Assembly: GCA_013043965.1 (NCBI GenBank)
Contig: JABEVF010000152.1
Location: 1 to 45,388, forward strand
Length of the DNA: 45,388 bases
Direction of reading: 5' to 3'
From: Gallionella sp.
GTDB lineage: Bacteria; Pseudomonadota; Gammaproteobacteria; Burkholderiales; Gallionellaceae
Part shown: piece by piece, positions 27,298 through 36,222 of the stretch
Numbering within the stretch: the stretch's first letter is position 1
Layout: each line of letters starts with the position of its first letter
Program-made: the position numbers and the translations under genes
Notes under the pieces: generated by a model
The model's input: only the letters and a program-made list of their open reading frames with translations
Databases searched by the model: none
Told to the model about the DNA's origin: nothing

Positions 27298-27325
27298 TGT
27301 TATTCCCTAAACAAGTTGCAGCGAA

Positions 27326-28180
27326 TTAAATCGCGCTTTCGCGCACGCGTTCCATGTACATGACAGACGGGTAAGGACGCAACTCTTCCAAGATGCGATA
27401 ACCGCGCAAATCACTGCCACCCTCTTCTTTATCCTTCGTTTGCTCATCAACGGCCAGCTCGACACGCTGAGCCTTCCACTGTTGATGGACCTTGGACTCG
27501 GTATCGATCAGATTGCCGAATGTGATGGCATTCGTCGGGCACACTTGCTGGCAGGCTGTTTGCACTTCACCGTCACGCAGTACGCGACCTTCGTTCTTCA
27601 CGCTACGCTGACCCACACGGATGCGCTGTATACAGAAAGTGCATTTTTCCATCACACCTTTGCCGCGCAAAGTGATGTCGGGATTGAGCTGCTGCGTCAT
27701 CTCGGCCGGCCACACATTTTCTGTGGTCGGATAATCGTACCAGTTGAAATAACGGACTTTGAACGGGCAGTTCGCCGAGCAATAACGGGAACCGATGCAA
27801 CGGTTATATACCTGCGAATTCAGGCCGTCCGGGGTATGGTTGGTCGCACCGACCGGGCAAACGGTTTCGCAAGGTGCGGCTTCGCACTGCTGGCACATCA
27901 TCGGCAAAAATTGTGCGCCCTGATCCGGGAACTCACGATCGTCTTCCGGCCAGTATCGCTCGATACGCATCCAATGCATCGCCTGCCCGTGCGCGTACTT
28001 CTCCTTGCCCACGACTGGCAAATTATTCTCGGCGTAGCAGGCGACACTACATGCGTTACAACCGGTACACGCATCCAAATCGATGCTCATCGCCCATTTG
28101 TACGGGTCGTGCGGCACATCCTCTACCGGGTGTTTATGCCGAAACTCGGACCAATTCTCTAATAAGTTACTTACCGACAT
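27326..28180 (-). CDS. actB2: Alternative complex III iron-sulfur subunit ActB2
   Basis: 284 residues. Four ferredoxin-like Cys groups: CTGCNACSVAC, CQQCEAAPCETVCP, CIGSRYCSANCP, and CTFCIQ with CQQVCP. In many Bacteroidetes this is the C-terminal half of a single ActB; here it is a separate gene two bases after actB1. It carries electrons on the periplasmic face next to ActB1. No signal peptide is present, so it presumably rides out with TAT-exported ActB1. Confidence 0.93.
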   Translation of the reverse strand: MSVSNLLENWSEFRHKHPVEDVPHDPYKWAMSIDLDACTGCNACSVACYAENNLPVVGKEKYAHGQAMHWMRIERYWPEDDREFPDQGAQFLPMMCQQCEAAPCETVCPVGATNHTPDGLNSQVYNRCIGSRYCSANCPFKVRYFNWYDYPTTENVWPAEMTQQLNPDITLRGKGVMEKCTFCIQRIRVGQRSVKNEGRVLRDGEVQTACQQVCPTNAITFGNLIDTESKVHQQWKAQRVELAVDEQTKDKEEGGSDLRGYRILEELRPYPSVMYMERVRESAI

Positions 28181-28182
28181 GT

Positions 28183-30390
28183 TTAGACCTCCTCCGAAAG
28201 ATCAACCTGATCGCTGGACACGGACACAGCGATCTTCCTGCCCTGCTGGCTGCCGCCTACAGGACCTTCATCTTTAACCACGATGATGCGTTGGCCGGTT
28301 TTTCTGAGCTTAACCAGCGTTTCATGCATCGCCAGCTCTGCAGTTTCCTTGTCGAATACGCGATCCAGGATTTGGAATGGGTTCACACCATAACCCTTGG
28401 CATATCGGCCCATCGCTTCGTGCCCGCGCCCCAGGGGAATGGACACCGCATCGGGATGAATGCCGGGGAACAAATAAGCCTGCGCTTTGATCGAGCCGTT
28501 TCTGGACTCGACTTCAAGAATATCGCCCTCGACGATGCCCAATTCGGCCGCCTTCTTGGGATGGATCTCGACCCAGGAATCCCAAACGATAGTCGTCAAC
28601 GGATCGGGTGATTCTTGCAACCAGGGCTGATTGGTATGGCGGCCATCGCGCAAACTTGCGGTCACACTCGGAATCAGCGTGAACGGATAGTCCTTGTCGC
28701 GTTCGGGCGGCGGGGGCAACTGAATATTCGTACTGATTTTATCGACCAACTTGTTGACGTTTCCGCCCACATTGATGATGCCGGCACTCAACAGATCGTT
28801 CCAATAGACGTCTTCGTCAACCCCTGCTTCTGCGAACTCACCCTTGTTCTTCAGCAACGCAGTGCGCAGATAACTGTAGAAATCGTCAAAGGACTTATAT
28901 TCCTCGGCGCGACGCTGCTTGATCAAGGCCAATAAAATATCGCCCATGCCGCGCGTGTTCGGATACAACTTTTCCATCAGCGGCTGCTGCACGCCGATTT
29001 GCACGCCATCGGGTTGATATTCTGCAACAATAGTTCCCCAGTCTTCCAGCGCGGAGTCCAAAGGCAACACCAAATCGGCCTGCAAAGCGGTCTCGTCGAG
29101 ATAATGGGTAAAGGCAACCTTGAATCCGGCCTTGGCCATATTCTCTTTAAACTTCATTTCCGTCGGCGCGGTAAATATCGGGTTGGTCGCATAGGTGAAC
29201 AGCACTTTGCACTGCCCATCGGCCAAACGATTGTTCGCGAGACGCAGCGCGGCATAATTACCCGTAGCCGGAGCGATTTGCGGGAAAGGCACGGCACTTG
29301 AAGCTTCTATGGTTTTTCCGACGTTGCCCAACACGTGGTTGAGCAAGTTGATCGCAGCCGCGTTTTCGGATCCGTGCGCATAACCTTCTGCGGCACTGCC
29401 CAACAACACCAAACTCGGCGTGCGTTCTTTCAGAAGAGCCGCCAGCCTGGCCAGATGCTCGGTGCTCACACCGGTATCTTTACTGACGCGCTCTTTGTCG
29501 TAACCTTTCACCGCCGCAGCCACATCCGCCGGCAATTGCAGGCCGGCAGCGCCCAGGGCGTTGATCACACCCAAAGCCAATATACCTTCCGTGCCGGGGC
29601 GAACCACCAACCAACGATCGGCGTTCGCGCCGGTGATAGTCATTTTGGACTCGACTTGCACCAACACTCCGCGCTGACCATCCACGCCCTTGCGGAACTC
29701 TGCATACTGCTGGGAGAAATGCACCGGAGAAACCCATGCACCCAGAAAATCGGCACCGAACGACACGACGACTTTGGCCTTGTTGATACTGAAGCGCGGC
29801 ATTTCCATGCCATAAGACTTCATGTTGGCCGCGCGCTGCACGGCAGGAGAAACTGCCTCGTACACGAAGTGGTTCTCGCTGGACAGACTCTCCAGATAGT
29901 TACCCAGCAGGACCTTCAGGTGACCACTGACCGTCCCAGTCAGAAAATCGATCTGGTCGCCGCTCACACCGTTCAATTTTTCCGCGATCAATCCGTAAGC
30001 CTTTTCCCACGTGATCGTTTCGCCCTTGTCACCATTGCGCAACAACGGCTCGCGCACCCGATCCGGGTTGTAGTGGTGCTGCACACCCGCCTGACCCAGG
30101 CCGCACATCTTGCCCCGGTTGATAATAGAACTGGTGTTACCCTCCAGCTTCAATACCCGGCCCTCACGCACCCTGCCGTTGATACTGCAACCCGCTTCGC
30201 ACTGCGCGCATGTCGAGTTGAAATACACGGAAATGCCTGGAATCACATAGTCTGCCGCATGTACATAAGAGACCACAGTCTCCTTACCATCTTCTATCGA
30301 GGTATTACCACAGCCGGATAACGCTACCGCAGCCCCTCCCCAGCCCAATACCTTAAGAAAATCACGCCGATCAAAATCGTTGTCTATCAT
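28183..30390 (-). CDS. actB1: Alternative complex III molybdopterin-oxidoreductase-like subunit ActB1
   Basis: 735 residues. TAT signal (DFDRRDFLKVLGWGG) with an apparent lipobox (ALSGC, Cys27), so it may be a TAT-exported lipoprotein. The body is a molybdopterin-oxidoreductase fold: GGxxxP-like early domains, LGNVGKTIEASSAVPFPQ, DLVLPLDSALEDWG, and the C-terminal beta-barrel HPKKAAELGIVEGDILEVES. It keeps four N-terminal Cys (61, 64, 68, 96; CxxCxxxC-x27-C) that could hold a [4Fe-4S] cluster, which many ActB1 domains lack. I chose the ATG at 30390 (GAGG upstream) over a GTG one codon earlier. Confidence 0.93.
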   Translation of the reverse strand: MIDNDFDRRDFLKVLGWGGAAVALSGCGNTSIEDGKETVVSYVHAADYVIPGISVYFNSTCAQCEAGCSINGRVREGRVLKLEGNTSSIINRGKMCGLGQAGVQHHYNPDRVREPLLRNGDKGETITWEKAYGLIAEKLNGVSGDQIDFLTGTVSGHLKVLLGNYLESLSSENHFVYEAVSPAVQRAANMKSYGMEMPRFSINKAKVVVSFGADFLGAWVSPVHFSQQYAEFRKGVDGQRGVLVQVESKMTITGANADRWLVVRPGTEGILALGVINALGAAGLQLPADVAAAVKGYDKERVSKDTGVSTEHLARLAALLKERTPSLVLLGSAAEGYAHGSENAAAINLLNHVLGNVGKTIEASSAVPFPQIAPATGNYAALRLANNRLADGQCKVLFTYATNPIFTAPTEMKFKENMAKAGFKVAFTHYLDETALQADLVLPLDSALEDWGTIVAEYQPDGVQIGVQQPLMEKLYPNTRGMGDILLALIKQRRAEEYKSFDDFYSYLRTALLKNKGEFAEAGVDEDVYWNDLLSAGIINVGGNVNKLVDKISTNIQLPPPPERDKDYPFTLIPSVTASLRDGRHTNQPWLQESPDPLTTIVWDSWVEIHPKKAAELGIVEGDILEVESRNGSIKAQAYLFPGIHPDAVSIPLGRGHEAMGRYAKGYGVNPFQILDRVFDKETAELAMHETLVKLRKTGQRIIVVKDEGPVGGSQQGRKIAVSVSSDQVDLSEEV

Positions 30391-30432
30391 CACAACCTCA
30401 CTGAAAAATTCTCTAAACGCGCGCGCATCAAA

Positions 30433-31152
30433 TTAGTAATGGCACGACGAACAATCATTAGGGCCTTTGGCGACCACAACCCCGGCTGCATTGACGGCTG
30501 GCTTCTTCATGCTGTACCAATACGCCTGATCACCTACCGCCACACCAGTGGTGGAAAGAGGGCCCATGGGTGAAGCCTTATTCGCCTGATCATCAACCGG
30601 CATACCATCGGCGGCGGTCACAACGTGATCCTTTTCATGGCAACTGATACACCAACCCATGGACAATGGTTTTTGGCGGCGCGCAACGGTCATCTCTTTC
30701 ACGTCGCCATGACAAGCTCCGCAAACCTCCTGAACCGGACGATTTTGCTGGAACACAAAACGCTTGATGTGACGCTCGTGGTTGAAACGCACAAAGTCCG
30801 GCAAATCATGAACCTTCTTCCAGGGAATCGCCTTGTTGGCCTCCCAATACTCGAAGAGCTTCTTGATGCGCGGACTTTCACGTACAGACTCGATGCTTTG
30901 ATGACAGCCGATACATTTCTGTATCGGCGGAATCCCGGCAACAGAGGAACGACGCGCATAAGTGTGGCAGTACATGCAATTGATTTGCATATCTTTGGCG
31001 TGTCGAAAGTGCGGGAACTCTATGGGCTGCTCAATCGCGGGACCCAGATCATCGGCGGTGGTCAATGGAGCAAGCTGTGCTTCAGCCGAATAACTGCTGC
31101 TCGCAACAAACAAACCCATCAACAAGATAGAAAAACGAATAAAGCGGTGCAT
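30433..31152 (-). CDS. actA: Alternative complex III pentaheme cytochrome ActA
   Basis: 239 residues. An N-terminal membrane anchor/signal (MHRFIRFSILLMGLFVASS) precedes five CxxCH heme sites: CMYCH (59-63), CIGCH (80-84), CGACH, CISCH and a C-terminal CSSCH. First gene of the act operon. GGGGGAG lies upstream of the ATG at 31152; the seven-codon extension upstream is rejected. It sits on the periplasmic side and passes electrons to ActE or soluble cytochromes. Confidence 0.95.
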   Translation of the reverse strand: MHRFIRFSILLMGLFVASSSYSAEAQLAPLTTADDLGPAIEQPIEFPHFRHAKDMQINCMYCHTYARRSSVAGIPPIQKCIGCHQSIESVRESPRIKKLFEYWEANKAIPWKKVHDLPDFVRFNHERHIKRFVFQQNRPVQEVCGACHGDVKEMTVARRQKPLSMGWCISCHEKDHVVTAADGMPVDDQANKASPMGPLSTTGVAVGDQAYWYSMKKPAVNAAGVVVAKGPNDCSSCHY

Positions 31153-31185
31153 CGTTAGTGGCTCCCCCAACAAACAATTTAACCC

Positions 31186-31209
31186 ACGCCAATATTTGAA
31201 ATATGGCGT
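31186..31209 (-). promoter_or_regulatory. Hairpin in the act leader
   Basis: ACGCCAATATT and AATATGGCGT pair with one bulge. It is close upstream of the actA ribosome-binding site, so it may affect mRNA stability. No T-run follows in the operon direction. Confidence 0.4.
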
Positions 31210-31243
31210 GATAAAAAATAAAGCGGATTATTTTTGCTGCGGC

Positions 31244-31306
31244 GTGTCGCGTAATAATTATTATCTTGATTTACATTACATGCGGTAATGTTCAATACTG
31301 CGACAC
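31244..31306. promoter_or_regulatory. Nested inverted repeats between act and the divergent gene
   Basis: Outer arms GTGTCGC (31244-31250) and GCGACAC (31300-31306) enclose inner arms ACATTAC (31273-31279) and GTAATGT (31285-31291). The symmetry suggests regulator binding; no known consensus is assigned. Confidence 0.45.
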
Positions 31307-31445
31307 GGGGCGAATAATGTCGGCTCTAAAAAACAATGTCAACACCCTATACCCAATTAAATTACTAATGAATTAAAAAACTTATTAAACACATTAAGAT
31401 ACATTATTTACTTATATAGATTTAACGACACATTCAGGATATTTC

Positions 31446-32087
31446 ATGCAAGAAGAACAAGCCGTTTTAGAATTTTTCGCCCAACCAGAAAATCTGCCCT
31501 TAGCGTTATCCGTGGCAGAACAGACCGATCATTTGCGGGAACAGCTCAACAACCGATTCTGGGTAGACTTAACCCGACACCTGTCGGGCTTTATCCACCA
31601 CCACCACCTGGGATGGCAGCTTGCAGCCACAGAAGACCGCAACGCGCCGGATAGCCTGGTGGGGTTTCATTGCGTGCTGGACAGCGACCAGGCGCTGTAT
31701 TTGCGGCCGATGATGGAGCAACAAAACCTGGGCAAAGGATTGCAGATCTATTTTGGTTTGATGTGGAGCGGCACGCCCACCCCTGAACATTTGGCTTTGC
31801 CCGCCGTCAGCACACTGAGCGAAACACTGAAGGCCCTGGGATACAAAAACAATGCAAGTTTCATGGCTTGGCAATGGACCAAGCTGCATCCGCGCGGTAA
31901 AACTTTTTTGTTAAGCTACACACGACAACCGGAAATACTGCTCACCGAGATCGAGTCCGGTTTTGGCAAGCTGTTATTGGATAATCGCGAGCAAATTGAC
32001 CTGGCCAATGCCGCGCTGCGTTCCGCACCCCGCAGCATGACCATCTCCCTGGATCAACTGCGCGGCAAACGCGCTCCGAGTAGCTAG
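31446..32087 (+). CDS. Hypothetical protein
   Basis: 213 residues; I do not recognise the family. No signal peptide or membrane segment is seen, so it is likely cytoplasmic. The N-terminal part (LEFFAQPENLPLALSVAEQ) is followed by a His cluster (GFIHHHHLGWQL), a central LYLRPMMEQQNLGKGLQIYFGLMW, and a basic C-terminus. It has the AGGA-like CAGGATATTTC upstream of ATG. It is divergent from actA and convergent with nif3, overlapping the nif3 3' end by four bases. Confidence 0.8.
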   Translation: MQEEQAVLEFFAQPENLPLALSVAEQTDHLREQLNNRFWVDLTRHLSGFIHHHHLGWQLAATEDRNAPDSLVGFHCVLDSDQALYLRPMMEQQNLGKGLQIYFGLMWSGTPTPEHLALPAVSTLSETLKALGYKNNASFMAWQWTKLHPRGKTFLLSYTRQPEILLTEIESGFGKLLLDNREQIDLANAALRSAPRSMTISLDQLRGKRAPSS

Positions 32088-32830
32088 ACCGGGTTTTCCT
32101 GATTGAAGAACCGATGGTGCAACCCGAACTTTTCAGCCAGATGCGAGCCGAGAGCTTGTATGCCGAACTGTTCGGTGGCGTGATGGCCTGCGGCAATGAA
32201 TGCCACGCCGCTCTCTTGCGCCAGATGAAAGTTTTGTTCGGATATCTCGCCGGTGATGTAGGCGTCCACCCCTAGTGCAATGGCCTGCTCGAAATAGCCT
32301 TGCGCGCCCCCGCTGCACCAGGCCACGCGCTTGATTTGCCGACCATCCCCGGCGATGACTTGCGCCGCGCGCTGCAATTTGTGCTCGATGGACAGTGCGA
32401 ATTGCGCCGATGTCTGAGCGGTTTTTAAGTCGCCCACACTGAGAAGGTTCTGCTCGCCGTATCGCGCCGTCGTTTGCAAATCCAACACGACACCGAGTTG
32501 CGCGTTGTTACCCAGAGTCTCATGCGCATCCAAGGGCAGGTGGTAAGCCAGCAAGCTCACATCATGCTGCAGCAGTTTTGCGAGTCGGCATTTCTTGATA
32601 CCCACTATCGCGGCATCTTCATTGCGCCAAAAGAAGCCGTGATGTACCAACAGCGCGTCTGCCCCCCAGCCGACCGCCGCATCAATTACGGCTTGCGAAG
32701 CAGTCACGGCAGTCGCGATACGTTTGACCTCTGCCCGACCTTCCACCTGTACGCCATTCGGGCAGTAATCTTTGAACAAACTGGTTTGTAACAGGCTTGC
32801 GTTATAATCGCGCAGTTCGTAAAGCTGCAT
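32084..32830 (-). CDS. Nif3-like dinuclear metal-centre protein (YbgI/GTP cyclohydrolase I type 2)
   Basis: 248 residues. PF01784 family, toroidal hexamer with a two-metal site. Visible ligands: VHHGFFW, a mid HLPLDAHETLGNNAQLG, and a late GHHATEQFGIQALG. The function remains debated. It is divergent from the downstream serine protease gene, the usual pairing in Betaproteobacteria. Confidence 0.93.
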   Translation of the reverse strand: MQLYELRDYNASLLQTSLFKDYCPNGVQVEGRAEVKRIATAVTASQAVIDAAVGWGADALLVHHGFFWRNEDAAIVGIKKCRLAKLLQHDVSLLAYHLPLDAHETLGNNAQLGVVLDLQTTARYGEQNLLSVGDLKTAQTSAQFALSIEHKLQRAAQVIAGDGRQIKRVAWCSGGAQGYFEQAIALGVDAYITGEISEQNFHLAQESGVAFIAAGHHATEQFGIQALGSHLAEKFGLHHRFFNQENPV

Positions 32831-32870
32831 GCAAACTCCTTCATATTGATCAGATTGAATTCATCATACC

Positions 32871-34022
32871 ATGCGTAAACATTGGCTCTTGTTCACCCAA
32901 ACCATCACGATAGCACTCGCGTTGCTGTTCATCGTCAACACGCTCAAACCCGAACTGCTGCCGACCGCCGCGCACAACGGGGTCGTCACCTTGTATGAGA
33001 GTGCACCGACTTTGAACGAAACAAAACCAAGCGGGATGAGCCTGAACGGTGCGGCGCAAAAAGCCATGCCGGCAGTGGTCAATATTTTCACCCGTACGGA
33101 AGTGAAAACCCCGGTCAATCCTTTTAAAGACGATCCGCGTTTCAAGTTCTTTTTCGATGAGCAGGGAGATGCCGAACCGCAAAGCAACTCCAGTCTGGGG
33201 TCGGGCGTGATCGTGAGCCCCGATGGCTACATCCTCACCAACCAGCATGTCGTCGAGGCCGCCGATCAGATCGAGGTGGCTCTGTCGGATGGTCGCAAAG
33301 CCAGCGCGCACGTCATCGGCTCGGACCCTGAAACCGACCTGGCCGTAATCAAGATTGATTTGCCGGGAAAATTAGCGGCGATCACTTTTGCCCACGCCGA
33401 CCAGGCCCGTATCGGGGACGTCGTACTCGCCATCGGCAATCCTTTCGGCGTAGGCGAAACCGTTACCATGGGCATCGTCAGCGCGCTCAAGCGCGACCAC
33501 CTTGGACTCAACACGTTCGAGAATTTCATCCAGACCGATGCCGCGATCAATCCCGGCAATTCCGGGGGCGCGCTGGTCGATGTCAACGGCAATCTGATCG
33601 GCATCAACAGCGCCATCTATTCGCCGAATGGCGGCTCGCTGGGCATCGGTTTCGCCATCCCGGTCAGCACCGCCAAAAAAACCATGGAACAGATCATCCA
33701 ACACGGCTCCGTGACGCGTGGCTGGATCGGCGCGGGGGTACAAGAACTCACTCCCGAACTGGCGGAATCGTTCAAGCTTGGCGATGCGAAAGGAGTGCTT
33801 ATTACCGAGGTGATCAAAAACAGTCCGGCTGAAAAATCGGGCATCAAGACCGGCGACATTCTGCTGGCGATTGATGCCCAGCCCATCAGCGACTGGTCCA
33901 CCATGCTAGAAACGATAGCCAATATCGCCCCCGGCAAAATCATCGCGGTCGATTTGATACGAAACGGGGCCAGGCAGGACCTGCAGGTAAAAGTGGGGAA
34001 ACGTCCGCAAGCCAACCGCTGA
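32871..34022 (+). CDS. Membrane-anchored DegS/DegQ-type serine protease
   Basis: 383 residues. An N-terminal transmembrane anchor (about residues 8-24) precedes the trypsin-like domain with triad His126 (TNQHVVEA), Asp156 (DPETDLAVI) and Ser231 (NPGNSGGALV), then a single PDZ domain (about 285-375; GVLITEVIKNSPAEKSGIKTGD-like). A single PDZ and an anchor favour the DegS/AlgW class, so periplasmic stress sensing or quality control is likely. Confidence 0.93.
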   Translation: MRKHWLLFTQTITIALALLFIVNTLKPELLPTAAHNGVVTLYESAPTLNETKPSGMSLNGAAQKAMPAVVNIFTRTEVKTPVNPFKDDPRFKFFFDEQGDAEPQSNSSLGSGVIVSPDGYILTNQHVVEAADQIEVALSDGRKASAHVIGSDPETDLAVIKIDLPGKLAAITFAHADQARIGDVVLAIGNPFGVGETVTMGIVSALKRDHLGLNTFENFIQTDAAINPGNSGGALVDVNGNLIGINSAIYSPNGGSLGIGFAIPVSTAKKTMEQIIQHGSVTRGWIGAGVQELTPELAESFKLGDAKGVLITEVIKNSPAEKSGIKTGDILLAIDAQPISDWSTMLETIANIAPGKIIAVDLIRNGARQDLQVKVGKRPQANR

Positions 34023-34042
34023 CTTCTGCGCCCGAGCAGACA

Positions 34043-34060
34043 GCCGCCACGCTAGGCGGC
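34043..34060. terminator. Hairpin between convergent protease and tatC genes
   Basis: GCCGCC and GGCGGC flank a six-base loop, overlapping the tatC stop region. There is no T-run, so termination is uncertain. Confidence 0.4.
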
Positions 34061-34780
34061 AGACATCTCCGGCTTCTTTATCCAACTTGCCACCACGATG
34101 CCCACCTCGTAGAGCAACCACAGCGGCATCGCCAGCATGAGCTGGGACACCACATCGGGCGGGGTGAATACCGCGCCGACCACGAATGCCCCAACGATCA
34201 CATAGCGGCGAATATCGCGCAGCTTTTCCACCGTGACCAGCCCCATGCGCACCAGCACCACCACCGCGACCGGCACTTGGAACGTGACACCGAAGGCCAT
34301 GAACATGCCCAACACGAAACTGAGATATTTGTCGATGTCGGTCATCACCGCCACGCCTTGCGGTGCGCTGGCGGTGATGAACCCGAACACCACGGGGAAC
34401 ACGATGAAATAGGCGAAAGCCATGCCGCAGAAAAACAACACCGTGCTGGCCATGATGAGCGGCCAGACCAGGCGCTTCTCATGGGCATACAAACCGGGGG
34501 CAACGAACCGCCAGACCTGATAAAGGATGTAAGGCAGCGCGATCAGAAACGCCGCCATCATGGCGACTTTGAGCGGAACGAAAAACGGTGTGGTGACATC
34601 GGTCGCGATCATCTGCGCGCCTTTGGGCAACTTGGCCAGCAAGGGGTGCGCAAGCCAGGTATAGAGATTGGCCGCCCAGGGAAACAGCGCGATGAACACC
34701 AGCAACAGCGCCACAGCCGAATGCAATAAACGCGTGCGCAACTCGAGCAGGTGAGCGATGAAACTTTCGGTCGTGGTCAT
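34052..34780 (-). CDS. tatC: Sec-independent translocase TatC
   Basis: 242 residues, six transmembrane helices. Receptor for twin-arginine signals. SFIAHLLELRTRLLHS at the N-terminus and FFVPLKVAMMAAFLIALPYILYQ-type sequence are diagnostic. The true start is the ATG at 34780, overlapping the tatB stop by one base; an upstream in-frame extension runs through tatB and is spurious. Clients in this window include ActB1 and the metallophosphoesterase. Confidence 0.97.
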   Translation of the reverse strand: MTTTESFIAHLLELRTRLLHSAVALLLVFIALFPWAANLYTWLAHPLLAKLPKGAQMIATDVTTPFFVPLKVAMMAAFLIALPYILYQVWRFVAPGLYAHEKRLVWPLIMASTVLFFCGMAFAYFIVFPVVFGFITASAPQGVAVMTDIDKYLSFVLGMFMAFGVTFQVPVAVVVLVRMGLVTVEKLRDIRRYVIVGAFVVGAVFTPPDVVSQLMLAMPLWLLYEVGIVVASWIKKPEMSAA

Positions 34781-35160
34781 CAGGGTTTCGCGGGTGGTGG
34801 ATGATCGGCAGTCGTGGCGGGGGGTTCCTGCAAAGGCAGTTGCGCTTGCTGCTGCATCTCTTGCAGGGGCTGCGCAACCGCCGCATTGAGTTGCCGCGCC
34901 TGTTGCTCCAGATGCTGATCCAGCTGCTTGACCGATTGCTGTGCGGCTTCCGCCTCGGCTTGCACTTTCTCTTTCAACTGGCGGAATTCTTCCAGTGCCA
35001 TGTCGCGCGCGATGTCGGATTTCACGCCATTCACATAGCGCTGCGCACGCCCCCACAACAATCCCAGCGTGCGGGCGACTTTCGGCAGGCGTTCCGGCCC
35101 GATGACCACGAGAGCCACGACCATAATCACCACCAACTCCGAGAAACTGATCTCAAACAT
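34780..35160 (-). CDS. tatB: Sec-independent translocase TatB
   Basis: 126 residues. N-terminal helix MFEISFSELVVIMVVALVVI, then the conserved GPERLPKVARTLG hinge and a long amphipathic/coiled helix, ending in a Gln/Pro-rich tail. It lies between tatA and tatC in the usual order. Confidence 0.95.
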   Translation of the reverse strand: MFEISFSELVVIMVVALVVIGPERLPKVARTLGLLWGRAQRYVNGVKSDIARDMALEEFRQLKEKVQAEAEAAQQSVKQLDQHLEQQARQLNAAVAQPLQEMQQQAQLPLQEPPATTADHPPPAKP

Positions 35161-35187
35161 GATCTACCGCCTTATCGCGCGACATGC

Positions 35188-35406
35188 TCAGACGCTGGTG
35201 GTCTTCTTGTCTTTCACTTCGCCCTCGATGGTCTGCGCTTGGTCTTTGAGCTGCTTGCCAGCCTCATCTTCGGTGCGCATACCCTCTTTGAAACCCTTCA
35301 CCGCGCCGCCCAGGTCACCGCCGATGTTGCGCAGTTTCTTGGTGCCGAAAATCAACACGATGACCAGCAATACGATCAGCCAATGCCAAATGCTCAATGA
35401 ACCCAT
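35188..35406 (-). CDS. tatA: Sec-independent translocase TatA
   Basis: 72 residues. N-terminal helix [21 protein letters not shown] followed by the [20 protein letters not shown] hinge and amphipathic helix. It forms the translocation pore oligomer. Confidence 0.96.
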   Translation of the reverse strand: MGSLSIWHWLIVLLVIVLIFGTKKLRNIGGDLGGAVKGFKEGMRTEDEAGKQLKDQAQTIEGEVKDKKTTSV

Positions 35407-35438
35407 GATGCTCTCCTTAAAAAGAGTTTAAAGACTCT

Positions 35439-35786
35439 CTAGTCCCGTTTCACCATCGGGGGCAAGTGCCCGCCGCCGATGATGTGTATATGTAAATGAA
35501 ACACTTCCTGACCGCCGCCCTTGCCGGTGTTGATGACCGTGCGAAACCCGTTTGTCAATCCTTGTTCGCGCGCCAGGCGCGGAGCCAACACCATCATTCT
35601 ACCCAGCAAGGCGGCGTGCGTCTCGTCAGCCTGCATCAACGAGTCCAAATGCAGCTTAGGTATCAGCATGAAATGCACCGGCGCAGCCGGATGGATGTCA
35701 TGGAAGGCGAGCACCTCGTCGTCTTCATATACCTTGCGGCAAGGGATCTCACCGCGCGCAATCTGGCAAAACAAACAGTCGCTCAT
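35439..35786 (-). CDS. hinT: HIT-family nucleotide-binding hydrolase (HinT)
   Basis: 115 residues. N-terminal [20 protein letters not shown] and the histidine triad HLHIHIIGG. It hydrolyses AMP-lysine/phosphoramidate-type substrates. ATG overlaps the hisE stop; the hisE-hinT-tatA order is common in Betaproteobacteria. Confidence 0.95.
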   Translation of the reverse strand: MSDCLFCQIARGEIPCRKVYEDDEVLAFHDIHPAAPVHFMLIPKLHLDSLMQADETHAALLGRMMVLAPRLAREQGLTNGFRTVINTGKGGGQEVFHLHIHIIGGGHLPPMVKRD

Positions 35787-36106
35787 GGCTTTCCCCGGTT
35801 GTTTTTTTCGGCGATGCCTGACAGGCCCTCGCGGCGCGCCAATTCATCCAGCACATCCTGCGCGCTCAGGCCGTGATGCGCCAGCAGCACCATGGAGTGG
35901 AACCACAGATCGGCGGTCTCATATACCAGATGCGTCTTGTCGCCTTCCTTGCTGGCGAGTATCACCTCGGTGGCCTCTTCCCCGATCTTTTTCAAGATGG
36001 CATCCTCGCCCTTGCCGAACAACTTCGCCACATAGGAAGTATCCGGCGAGGCGCGTTTGCGCGCCTCCAGCGTTTCGGTCAATCGTTGCAAGATGTCTGA
36101 CTGCAT
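35783..36106 (-). CDS. hisE: Phosphoribosyl-ATP pyrophosphatase
   Basis: 107 residues; second step of histidine synthesis. MazG-like helical fold with [15 protein letters not shown] and [14 protein letters not shown] chose the ATG at 36106 giving the family-typical N-terminus ([17 protein letters not shown]); the 16-residue extension upstream is unlikely. Confidence 0.94.
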   Translation of the reverse strand: MQSDILQRLTETLEARKRASPDTSYVAKLFGKGEDAILKKIGEEATEVILASKEGDKTHLVYETADLWFHSMVLLAHHGLSAQDVLDELARREGLSGIAEKNNRGKP

Positions 36107-36159
36107 ATGCGCTACGCTCACTTTATATAAATCTCGATAAGCAATTACAACCAAGCTCT

Positions 36160-36222
36160 GTAGGAGCGCAATTTATTGCGCGATTTTGTTGTGAGCTATC
36201 GCGCAATAAATTGCGCTCCTAC
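36160..36222. repeat. Inverted pair of GTAG-type REP repeats between hisE and hisI
   Basis: GTAGGAGCGCAATTTATTGC at 36160 faces an exact inverted partner at about 36199-36222 across a spacer of about 16 bases. Same family as the pair at 10238-10308. Its right end provides the TAG stop codon of hisI (36219-36221). Confidence 0.9.

Larger units (their letters stand above)
31153..31445. other. AT-rich divergent control region of the act operon
   Basis: 293 bases, markedly AT-rich from 31310 to 31445. It contains a hairpin at 31186-31209 in the act leader, nested inverted repeats at 31244-31306, and the palindrome TAATAATTATTA. No gene is seen. Promoters for both directions must lie here. Confidence 0.6.

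Noticed and set aside
34781-35056. Possible 92-residue N-terminal extension of tatC
   Set aside because: It is tatB read out of frame; the true tatC ATG overlaps the tatB stop.
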